From Purpureocillium takamizusanense (Eukaryota; Ascomycota; Sordariomycetes; Hypocreales; Ophiocordycipitaceae): a DNA stretch of 64,000 nucleotides. The translations under genes were made by a program, and so were the position numbers. Shown piece by piece: positions 42,584-53,731 of this stretch. Within the stretch, counting starts at the first letter, position 1. Each line of letters begins with the position of its first letter. The stretch lies in NCBI RefSeq assembly GCF_022605165.1, contig NC_063073.1:1116001-1180000 (forward strand), read 5' to 3'. The notes beneath the pieces were generated by a model that was not told the DNA's origin, searched no databases, and saw only the letters and a list, made by a program, of their open reading frames with translations.

Positions 42584-45500
42584 ATGACATTGAAGCACCA
42601 GGCACACGCTGGGCCTAGACCAGCCGACTCATCATCTCCTACCCGAAGGTATGTCCTCTGCTCCTCCTGCTCCTTGCTCACGCGACGACGACCGACGGAG
42701 GGTCCGGTCCGGCTGCTTTGTCGTCCGTGACAACCCCAAGCCGTCTCTTCGTCACCGCCGATCCTCCCGCGCTGGGCCACAAGCGAACCGAAGCCGAGCT
42801 GACTCCGCCTCCCTTGTCTGCAGCGTGCCTGGCTCCAATCAGTCTTTCACCAAAGGCATTCGCCTCGTGTCCGGCAACGCTCCAATGCTCGCCGCATCCT
42901 CGTCCAGTCAATACAATCACTCGCTCAGTTCCGTCGACCGAAATGGCGAAATTGGGCAATCGGCTCAGTCCTCCGGCTCGTACGACTTCTTACCCTCCGT
43001 CAACTTCGACGACCTTCAAACGAGCATCGAGTCCGCCTCGACCGAGTTCAAGTTGACGCAGTTCCCATCCCCGACCGGAGAAGGCAGTATTCTCGACCCC
43101 AACGGCAAGCCTTTCGCCGACAAGAAGCAGCCAGCCATGCCTCAGGCGGCGAGCCAAACACGGGTCGCCAACCCGCCATCGACGACCAAGCCAGGGCGCT
43201 CCGGCTCTATCCTGCGAAGGCCTAGCACGTCTAGCAGACATACCAGCACCTCAACCTTACTCTCCTCGAGCTCCGGCACCCTTGACCCCTCTGCTGCCGC
43301 GGTGTCCTCTCGCAACCGCAGGCAGAGCCACTACCCCCCGATCTCCAACGCAAACGTCGTCCCCAAGCCTGCCCGAAAGTCAATCGGTCAGGTCATTGCA
43401 GGGGATGCCGACGCCCCCTCGCGTAATGTTCCGACACGCCGTCCTAGTCTGTTGGGTGAGAGGGGCATGGCTGGGGACTCGTCTCGCAGGTCCATCGACG
43501 GCGGGTCTGGCCCTGTACCCGATATGCCACGTAACATGGTCAACTCGAGGGCCGCAAAGGCGAAGTCGGTACAGCCACCTATGCGACCCAGTCAGGCAAA
43601 CTTATTGGCAGAATCCAACCTGACTCCTGAGCACAACAACCGGCTGTCAACACTGGCGCCCCGTTCACCACGTGTCGGTGGCAGAGGCATGACACCCTCA
43701 TCTGGAGGCAAGCGGGCCTCCGTAATGCCTGGCTCTCACCACTCCTCTCACGCTACCGGTTTGGGTGCGCGTACGATAAGCCCTACCGATACGCGACGGA
43801 TGAAGCGATTATCCACAATGCCACAGTCGCAGAGCCTTAATTTCTTGGCCAACGTGCCCCCTCCTCCTCCTATCTCCATGGACACGCGTGCAGATTCCCG
43901 CTCGCCTTCCATGATCCCTCGAAAGGCATCTGGCACGCCTTCCTCATCTCGAACGACGCCAGAAGTCAGCAACCGAAAATCATACAGCTCGGGGCTGTCC
44001 ATTGGCTCAACAACAAGCTTCAACACGGTGCGGACATCGACGGGTTCGATGCAGCCTCGTCTCCCTCAGTCAATGTCGATGTCCCGGTTGCCTGCGCCAA
44101 AGCATACCACTGTGCATAGTTCTCATGCTACCGAAGAGGATGAGGACGTCCCTCCAGTCCCGGCGATCCCAAAGGCTTACGAGTCGCCCAAAGATTCGCC
44201 TGCGGACGCCTACTTCATGGAAAAGAGAAAGACTGGTCTAAGCACTGTCGATACCATTGCCAGCTTTGGCAACTCGACCGGAAGCATCACCATGCCTGTC
44301 CTGCCAGAACCGACAAAGGTGCAGCACAAGGCCGGTGCTAGGAAGAGCTCCCTTATGTCGTCGACCAGCCTAAAAGATGGCAATGGTGTTGTCCAATTGA
44401 AGAAGCAGTTGCAGCCTCTGAGGTTACCGCCCCTCAATATTGGGCCACTGAATCTTCCTACGAACCCCAAGTCGGTCGCTCCCAGTGAATACACTAATTC
44501 TGGGCGGGCGCTGAGTCCCCCGCCTTCGAGACACATCCAGAAGACACCCACCACGCCAATGACAGCGTCAAAAAGCTCCTTCTTCTCCAAGAGCAAATAC
44601 GATGGGACTATCGAGATGCCGTCGCTGAGAAGCAGCAGCTCAGTTCACCATGCTCATAGGTTGACACCAAGTCCACCAAATGGAGAATCTTCAGATTCGT
44701 CCCTCAGTATTTCTGAAGCGAAGCAGAAGGCGAGCATCTCGCCGTTTCTGTCATCCTCTCTACCAAAGGGCGGATTCGAGCATGGCTTTCTCAAGCGCTC
44801 CAAGACTGGTGGCGACTATGCCACGCTCACTGGCAATGCGTTTGATGACAGGGTGCAGCAGAAGCCCGCCGGGCCAAGGGAACCAAACACGGACAAACCG
44901 GTTCCGAAGTCTCCCACACCCGCTCCGGCACGCGAGGAACCACAGACGCCGACGTCGAAGAGCTCGCTGAGGAGGAAGCTGAGCTTGACGTGGAAGCGTG
45001 GCAATTCCAAGGGCAGTTTCACGGGGCCGGTGGAAGCTGCGGACAAGTTCGGCACGCATCAGGAGAGCAAGCAAGAGGCCATGCCTCCGCCGCGCATTCC
45101 AACGTCAGCGACAACTAGCAGTCTATCGACCGCGAAGCATTCCGACCCCTCCCCGATTATCGGCGCAAACGGCAAATACCTCGAGTCGAGGAGGCGGAAG
45201 AGCTCCGCCGCAAGCCTCACCAATTACGTGGTTCACGATCGTGTGAGGAGCGACACCTGGGCCAGCAAGAAGGAGGGTACGGATTCCGCTATGCCCACGA
45301 CGCGCAACCAAGGGGCAGCCAACAGGACAATTCGGCCACGAACATCAATGAGCGCTATGCGTAGCGCGCTGTATTCCGCCGCAGATTTGGACAAGGACGA
45401 CATGGTGGCAGAGGAGGAGATGCGAAAGATGGGTTCGCGGCGTAAAGAGACCGAGGTCGCCGCTCGGGCTCTGGATGCCTTGCGAAAGCGCGCGACACCC

Positions 45501-47020
45501 AAGGAGCGCGTCAGCGCACATGAGGCCGTCCGCATCGCCATGCTCAATATTTATGAGCGGGGCGAGATTATCGACTTTGACGACATCTACTTCTGCGGTA
45601 CGCAAAACGCCCACAAGGTCGTGGGCAATGTGCAGTCAGATGCACCAAACTTTGGCTACGATGACGAGCGCGGAGACTACACGATCATCCCAGGAGACCA
45701 CCTTGCCTACAGGTACGAAATTATTGATGTTCTTGGAAAGGGTAGCTTCGGGCAAGTAGTCCGATGCATCGACCACAAGCTCGGTGTGCTCGTTGCTGTC
45801 AAGATCATTCGGAACAAGAAGAGGTTCCATCAGCAGGCTCTCGTCGAGGTCAATATTCTTCAGAAACTCCGCGAATGGGTAAGTTTTCAGAGTAAAGGGT
45901 TTGTGGGCCTGCCTCCTGCTAATGAAATGCCCAGGATCCGAAGAACAGGCACAGCATGGTCAATTTTACCCAGCATTTCTACTTCCGCGGTCATCTTTGT
46001 ATCTCGACGGAGCTGCTCGACATGAACCTCTACGAGTTCATCAAGGCTCACTCATTTCGAGGTTTCTCCCTGCGAATCATCAGGCGATTCAGTAAGCAGA
46101 TATTAAGCTCGCTGATCCTTCTCAAACAACGCAAGGTGATTCATTGCGATCTCAAACCCGAAAATATCTTGCTGCGGCACCCCCTTCACTCGGAGATCAA
46201 GGTCATCGACTTTGGTTCCAGCTGCTTCGAACACGAGAAAGTGTACACGTATATCCAGTCCCGATTCTACCGGTCGCCAGAGGTCATCCTGGGTATGACA
46301 TACGGCATGCCCATTGACATGTGGAGCGTTGGGTGTATTTTGGCGGAGCTCTACACTGGCGTCCCCATCTTCCCCGGTGAGAACGAACAGGAGCAGCTCG
46401 CCTGCATCATGGAGGTCTTTGGCCCGCCAGAGAAGCACTTGATCGAGAAGAGCACGAGGAAAAAACTCTTCTTCGACTCGATGGGTAAGCCGCGATTGAC
46501 CGTGTCGTCTAAGGGACGCAGGCGACGGCCCTCGTCAAAGACGCTGCAGCAGGCACTCAAATGTGACGACGAGGCTTTCATCGATTTCCTGGCGCACTGT
46601 CTGAGGTGGGATCCAGACCGCCGGCTTAAGCCCGAGGAAGCAATACGGCACGAGTTCATCACGGGCCAAAAACCAACGGCGCCTATCCTGCGCCTGCCAG
46701 CGCGAGACCCGTCTCCCGTCAAGCGCTCCAGCACGGTGAGCGCGCCACGGCCGCTGCCGGATCCCCCAGGAGCTATGGGCAGGGGTTTCAGCGCGGCGCG
46801 AACCGGAGTCAGCCCCCACAAGCCCGTCTCGGGGGCAAGCCGGAGGGTGTCTGGAGCGACGGCCGCCACAGCCGCCAGCATCAACAGGCGAACCAGTGCA
46901 GGCGGCGGATCCATAAGCGGCGGAGTCAGCGGGCTGCCACGTGCGGCCGTCAGGACGGCAAGCGGGAAGCAAGACCTCGCCGCTGCGGGGGCGAGCGCTG
47001 CAATGAGCCGCAAGGTATAA
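42584..47020 (+). CDS. pom1: DYRK-family protein kinase, Pom1-like
   Basis: The predicted protein is 1401 residues from three exons: 42584-42648, 42824-45878 and 45935-47020. Residues 1 to about 900 are Ser/Pro-rich and disordered. Just before the kinase is a DYRK homology-type segment (ERGEIIDFDDIYFCGTQN). The kinase domain has the Gly loop GKGSFGQV (about 993-1000), the ATP-binding Lys1015, HCDLKPEN from about 1110, DFG at about 1132-1134 and the DYRK activation loop YTYIQSRFYRSPE, with Tyr1144 and Tyr1146. In fission yeast, Pom1 forms cell-end gradients controlling polarity and division-site placement. Exon 1 is my inference: the GTATGT donor, CTGAC branch and GTCTGCAG acceptor are strong, and splicing places an ATG in frame. 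An unspliced message could start at 42651, whose ATG overlaps that donor, or at 42885. Intron 2 (GTAAGT...GCCCAG, 56 bases) joins LREW to DPKNRHS. Confidence 0.9.
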
Positions 47021-50000
47021 CCCTCGTGAACGGCCACGAGTGAGCCGATGCGGACGAGGGCGGGCTTTCTTTGACGCGCTCGAGATGCACCCTCGTCCGG
47101 GACGGAACGAGTTACCATGGACTTGCGCCCAATCCTTCTTAGTTGACCGTTGCAACTTGCTCTGTTTATCTGCGAGTTGAGCATTCCATCTTCAGCATCC
47201 CTGCGATATACCAACAGACACAGCGAGTGTCTGACTCAAAGGCATTAAGCATTCTCGGCGTCTGCACCGGGCGGGCCGGGCCATGATCATGGCGGTCGAA
47301 TGGATTATGAGACGGCAGCAAGGGAAATCATATGACCACCACGCAGCATCGGCAGGGCCTGAACCTCATTGACATGTAAAATATCTTTCATGAAGGGATT
47401 GAGTGATGTGGCCATGGGGGTTGCAATTGCTACTTGTTCTTCATTGGGACAAGCTGGGACAGGAGGGCGGGCGGTGACAGGCCACGGCATGATTCACCGT
47501 CGCCAAGGCGAGGCGATGGAGTGGACGCTTTTCATTTCTCACATAATGACAGGCCCTCCGTACTGGGCATAGAACTAAAGACATTGTGATACCAAGGCGT
47601 GGTTCCCTCTGAGGCCTCCGCCGCGTGTCTGTGCCCTCCAGGCGAAGTATGTTTAGCACGTTGGGTCAAGGAGCCGCGCCGCAGACTTGTTTGCGCGCGC
47701 ATGAAGTGTCTGCGGAAATGCAGGGTGGCACAATGAAGAAATAAAATGCTAAACGAAACCCTGACGATGACGAAAGGTCACGGAGCAAGACCCAAAACGA
47801 TCCGGCATGTGACATTGGCAACCGGGGTGTTGGCAGACACGAGGTCCAGACCGCGGCAGATGGATGATCCATGAAGAAACGTCCGGCGACGGCGACGGCT
47901 TACAGGACTTACAAGGACGACAACCCAGGGCTTATTTTAGCAGTTAACTAAAAAGTTAGTCAGTGTCCAACGCCCCGAAGGACAGTTGGTGGCGGGTGTG
48001 TGTGTCAGATCGGGGTGCGGTAACCAGCGCATGTCTCACCCACTGCCGTGCGCCTAATCAGGGCGGATGGGAAGATGGGATGGATGGGATGGGATGAGAC
48101 GAGATGGGGTCAGGGGTTCTTTTTTTTTTCTTGGATAGAATAGCCGCGCTGGCGGCTACGGGACGTACCACGAGGTATGAGCATGGCTGAAGGGGGGGGC
48201 AGCAGAGCGAGTGAATGAGGACCGTCTGGCCGGCTGGCTTCTCACGTTTGGCGTGGTTATGTTGCATTGGAGGCCGTTGGGACAGGTGTTTCGTTTCGTG
48301 GGGCCATGCGGCGTGGTGCCAACTCCCCGAGGCGGGCAGGCAGGCAGGCAACCAGGCAAGCAATGGTTCTATATCAGTCCAGTTGCTAATCATGCACATC
48401 AGGCCTCGGCAGAGCAGGCAGCACAGAATCAAAGAATAAATGCTAGCCAGAAGAGGAACCATCTTTCAATACTTCTGCCGCTGTCGTGCGGGGGGGTAAC
48501 GGGGGGGAGAGTTTGCGTGCGTGTCTCAGCCATGCCAAACGGAGCAGAAGAGACGGACATGGTGGTGGAGGGAGGGGCGTGCGCTCGACAGCGACGCTCA
48601 CCGAGAGCTCGCATCGACAGCGGGCAGACGGCTGCAGACTGTTGGTGCACATGCGTCGGTGGGCCTATCAAGGTGAGCGAGGCTATGAGTCTGTCGGCAG
48701 CACCAGGGCGCAGTGCGAGGCAAAGCGGGGCGAAAGACGCTCCTTCTTGGTGTAGCGTACGAAGTACAGGCCGGAGATGCATATCAGCCATCATCGCAAG
48801 GGGTTCGGAGCGTAGAGACTGTTGCCTGATGTGCGCATGTGGAGGAGTCAGTCGAGACGAAACGAGCGGCTGCCGATTATCGAAGAGGAGCCGGATCGCA
48901 TGCACGACGAGTACCGCTACTGTGGGCAAGCAGGCAGGCAAGACGAGCCGCCGAGCAAGAGAGAAACGACGGGCCGTCGACACTGACGCACCATGGCCCC
49001 ACCTCCGCCGGCGACTCCGTGTGGGCCCCAGCGGGCGCCGGAGGGGCGAGCAGTCGAGTGAGCAACCCCCAGGACGCCCAGCGAAGAGCCCAACTCGGCG
49101 GGAAGCGGCCAGCAAGCCACGGGGCGAGGCGCAGCTCAGCACCCACCCCGACTGAACGAGTAGCGCCACCCGCCGTTCCCAGGGTCCAGGGACCACTGTC
49201 TCCATAGTGGGCGCCAGGCCATGAGGTCATGGCCGTGGCTTTCCTTCTCAGACTACTCCCCAGGCAGACGTCTTGCCATATAAGGACACATGATTCGAAG
49301 TCGTGCTGCCGTCCAGCCGCTGTCGACGGGGTCGCCTTCGCACAAAACCGATCGCCTGGTCCGCCGAGCGTGCTGTGCTTCTTCTGTGCCCGCGCTATGA
49401 ACCTGGATCAACCTGGCCAAGGGAGCCGAGAAGGACGCGCGGGCTCGCGGCGCCAGTTGGCCCATGCGTCCGAGTTTGCGACGCTTCAACACCAAAAAGA
49501 AACGCTGTTCTTTTAGACTTTAGCTGGAAGGCACTGATAGCTGTCTTGCCTGCATCGTACCGTCTCCGAATTGGGCCTATAGAGCCTCGCTTTCCGAAGA
49601 GCCATGTTGTGCAGCGTCCGATCATGTGAGAGCCAGACGGTGTGTCGATCCGAAAATCCGGTCACCGCCCTGTGTAATCATCCCCAAATGGCGAGATGCA
49701 AGGTGCATGGCGACACCCCCGGTCCGCCAACACCGCTGCAAGGCCGATGGTCTCCGCTCACTTGGAAGTATGGTGCCTATTAATGGCAACAACGGGGGCC
49801 ATCGTCTCGGCGCCGTGCCATCTGGCGTGCAAGGCAAAGTTCGCGGGGAATGGCGTGCATGCCCTTTCGTTGTTCTACACGTTTCGCAAATCCGTGGTCA
49901 CCCTGTAGTCTGCACTCTGCAACCCGTGCGGAATCGCCATCAACGGGCGAGTCTCGCGCTGCCGCAACGATGCCAGGCAACTTTACGCCGCCGGCTGTAC

Positions 50001-53000
50001 TGGCACACCAAAGAAAGTGCCGTGCACTGATTTTGTACCATTGTCGCGCGGCGCTCATCGCGAATCGATCCTCTTTCCTGGCTATGCGTTGTGATTCTGC
50101 CGCAGCGGGAATGAATCACAGAATGACTCCGGTCGTCCAGGTCTCCACGGATACTCAGTCACGGCCCTCGTGATGACATTGCATGGTCTTGGAGTGCAGT
50201 GAGCGGGTACCGAGTTACCGATATGCCGGTGAGGGTGTGTGCAGTTCGGGGATGCTGCAGTAACAAAGTATGGCCGGCGTGTGTGACCATTGGCCGAGTT
50301 TCGGGTGTCTGAAAGTATGCAGCCTTGTGTCAGACACACATGCCCATATGAGACATGGTTTTCCCCGTTTTCGTCGTCCCAAGCTTCGTGGCGTCGGCCA
50401 AATCGTATCAACGTACTTTGTAGCTACCAACTTTCCCAATCGCAAAATTCCCGATTCTATCCTGCTGAGGAAGTGTGATAATACAAATCCATCGTGAGCG
50501 GCGCTTGCCAGCACTCGTGAGGGCCGGAGGGGGGACGACAATTGCGGTCCCATCGCTGCGGTTTGGCGAGGAACCAGGGTCCTTGCAAAGTAACAGGGGA
50601 GTGGCCGTAACATGGGGTATCTGGCATCCACGAATCCTCAGGGCCTGCTGCTCTGCGGTGCTTGGCTGGGAGCGGATCAGTTGAGCCATCCCAGGTCGCT
50701 GGTCGTCAGCACAACAACCGCGGCGGCTAGCGCTCTACACCGTAAACCACAGCCTCGTCAGCAGCAATCATGGTTTAGGTAGTTGGAAGGAGTACACATT
50801 GAGGTTGGTTGATTGCTGAGGCGGCCAAGTTGCTGGCCCTCCGCCCCCGCCGCCCAGGGGTGCGGGCGAATCAAGAATACGTCGAGCATCGTGGAACTTG
50901 AGTCGAGGTCTAAGCTGCATCGCAAGCGACAAGACCGGTCAGGCAAGAAAATGCCCGATGCAGACATATGGGAATCTCGTATACTGGATTTGAGACAATT
51001 ACGACAGGCAAGGCCCCGAAGCTCGTGACTTGTCGGCGGCGGCGCTGCGCGTCAGCGGCACACCGGAGTGTTGCCGCGCCGCAGGCCGTGACGTGCCTCT
51101 CTCTGCCTCTACTTTAATCACCTGTTTAGATCAAGTGTCGGCCGCCTGCGTGGACTCTTTAGTGGAACGTACGTGGACTTTGGGTGACTTACATGCACGG
51201 GACTGTACGAGCGACTCCCTACCTAGCCAACGACGGCAGCTGCCGGAGGTTCCGTGGCTGCTGGGGTGCGAGGCCGCGAGGCGGTGCCTTCCAGGAGTGC
51301 AATAAGCAGTCGCGGCATGCCGTCATGGCCGTGGTGGTGGATTCGTGGACTCGTGCGTGGACTTGGATTTAGGGCGTAGCCGCCGGGGGGGGCGGGGGGC
51401 TGGCGAGCGTCCTCGGGGGACGACGCGGCGGACTGCGCGGAGACAGGCGAGGCTGCGGATATGTGTCCCGGAGGGCGCTCGCTGGTACCGGTGCATGCGG
51501 TGACCGGTGGTTCCTGACTTGATTCCACGGCCATGCACCTTTGCACCGATGCGAGGGTGGGTGGTCGCTCCGGGGTCGCACGACAGTCGCGCAGCGGCCT
51601 GTCTGTCGTCACAGCGCTGGGTCCGGGCTTGCGTGCTCCGCGACACGTGGAGGGAACCTAAAGATCAAAGTAACGGGGAAGACAGGCAGAAAACCTGGCA
51701 GGCGTCGGCATGAGAGCACTGACTCGCCGGCGGCAGGACTTGTAGGCTCTCGGACGTTGATTTTCGGCTATCGTGTCTGATTTCTGGCCAAGGACGAAAC
51801 TCGGGAAGATGGGAAACCAGCATTATCCACGTCCGTCATGCTGCCCCTTCCTTCCTTGTCCGCCCGAGACGGCCACCGGATGTGCCTTCCCCCCTAGCCC
51901 CCCGCCGCTGGTGCTTGAGGAAAGCACGATGTGCCTACCTAGGCAGGCACGATGAACACCTCAGCTACGAATGCCTACTAAAGATGCAAAGACGAATTGG
52001 CACACGCCGCACGCAGAGAAGGAACTAGTGCTGTGCTGTGCAGTGCAGTGCGTGGTGCAGTGTGATGTGACGCCAGTCTCCCCCAGGCAGAGAGAGCTGT
52101 GCGCGACGCCAGACTTGGACACCGCACGCGCAATTGATCGTCAATGATTTCACAGCTCCATCCAGGGCCCATCTGTCACCAGCGATTCTGTTTGCTTTTT
52201 GACAGCCATGATTCCGTGTCCTTTGCGCGATCCGACCACAAGCCAGTCCCCCCTCCAAACAGCCCGCGCCTCACACACTCCTGGACCGTCGCGCACCACC
52301 TCATTCAGGGCAAACAAGTACCTTGTCTGCCCCAATTCCAAGCTGTTCGTCGACGCACCTCTGCCCCCCTTGCTGGTTCAGCCCTGTGCTGCAGCTGGAG
52401 CGCTCAGCCCAGGCCCCCAATTCCACCTCGCCAGAAACGGCACAGTGAATGCCCACTTGGTCCAACGCCCGGGCGGCGCTGATGATGGACACCCACGACG
52501 CCAAAAAAGGTTGTCGAGGCTCCGCGCACACCCCCCTCCCCTCCCCTCCCCCTCCACTCCCTTCCCTTCAGGCCCTTCATGGCCCCCCCGACACTCATCA
52601 GCACCAAAGCGGTTGGTGACTCCCTCTCTTCCACCCACCGATGAGCGAGTTCCGCCGGGATACATGCACATGCACACCCACATCCACATTCGCATCCACC
52701 GACGCCCACCCTCTGCCATATTCCACCTTGGGTCGCCGGCTTGCTGCGCCTTGACGAGGTCCCTCGCGATGACAGTCCCGCTGTGGCTCTCGTCCGCCCC
52801 GGAAGGGAGGGACCCTGCCTGCACCGTCTGCTGCCTCGCCGCCGTGCATTAGACGCGCTGCAGGCCGCTCGTCACCTGGCGGGTTAGTCAGACTGCGGCC
52901 GCCGCCGGCTCGCTCGCGCCGCTGGTGCCTTGGACTTCCCTTCCCGATCAGCGGCCAGCCGAGGCGAGGTGTCGCCAACGGCACTGGTGAGAGTGCCTCC

Positions 53001-53497
53001 ACGGGCGTGTCGATAGTGCCGGCACGTCCTATCCTGCCCTGCCCTGCCCTGTCCTGTCCTGTCCTGAGACCCGTTTCCTCCGCCAGGCTGCGACCGAGCT
53101 ATAAGGCTGCGATGCCTCGTCTCTCCTGCCTTGCCTCTCTATCCTGGCTTCGTCATAGCTCGCGGCACTCTCTTTCAACATTTTTCTTGCCTCTTTCCTT
53201 GCCTCATAGTTGTCGTCCTCGTCCGCGTCTTCGGCTTTCTGCTTACATCTGAGCCTTTTGTCCCTTTGCCACCCACTGCCTTCCTCCGCCTCTCCGCTGC
53301 CTGTCCGAAGCTAGATACAGATTCCACTTCACACCTCACCTGGTCCAGTCCTCCAAAGTCCGCAGCCGTGAACCCTCGAGGTGCTCGTTGGCCCAAGAAT
53401 AAGACCCCATCCGGCCCTGGCGCGGTCCTGCCGCCAACCGCCCGACCACCCAGTTCGCTCGAAGCTCGTCCAACAGTCGCCGCTGTTCTCCGTGACC
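47021..53497. other. 6.5-kb gene-poor region
   Basis: No supportable gene. Open frames up to about 300 codons exist but are Arg/Gly/Pro-rich, overlap on both strands and lack motifs. Contents noted: a TACGAAGTA element (48758-48766), a TACCTAGG element near 51934, poly-G/poly-T runs near 48120 and 48486, and a CCTGC/T array at 53033-53066. The right end is the leader of the 77-residue gene, with a weak TATA-like CTATAAGG at 53099-53106. Confidence 0.5.
53033..53066. repeat. CCTGC/CCTGT pentanucleotide array
   Basis: Nearly seven tandem pentamers shifting from CCTGC to CCTGT. Confidence 0.9.
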
Positions 53498-53731
53498 ATG
53501 TGCTACCAACTTGTCGAGCTCTACTCGGCGTGCCGGTGTCTCTACTACCAGCACGCCATCGACCGATGCGCCTCATATGGTCGCCGTGGCCACGGCATTC
53601 AGCAGCGCACTATATATGTTGGATATGCCTGTACGGCACACTCCAGTCGCAGCTCCGAGTATGCTTCGACTTACAGCTACTCGGATTCGGGCTACCACAG
53701 CAGTCGCTCGAGCCGCAAAAGCTACCGATGA
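53498..53731 (+). CDS. Small Cys/His-rich protein, 77 residues
   Basis: The protein is 77 residues from one exon. The first 48 residues look strongly constrained: MCYQLVELYSACRCLYYQHA, then DRCASYGRRGHGI and RTIYVGYACTAHS. They carry Cys and His residues (Cys2, Cys12, Cys14, His19, Cys24, His32, Cys45, His48) that could bind zinc. The C-terminal 30 residues are Ser/Tyr-rich and disordered. I recall very similar short proteins as uncharacterised open frames in other Pezizomycotina, but could not check this. The ATG is well placed and there is no competing frame. It lies alone in an otherwise gene-poor stretch. The function is unknown. Confidence 0.8.
   Translation: MCYQLVELYSACRCLYYQHAIDRCASYGRRGHGIQQRTIYVGYACTAHSSRSSEYASTYSYSDSGYHSSRSSRKSYR

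Noticed and set aside
48211..49205. Overlapping open frames of about 314 and 258 codons on opposite strands
   Set aside because: No conserved motif, mixed composition, no splice or start signals; likely chance frames in a GC-rich region.
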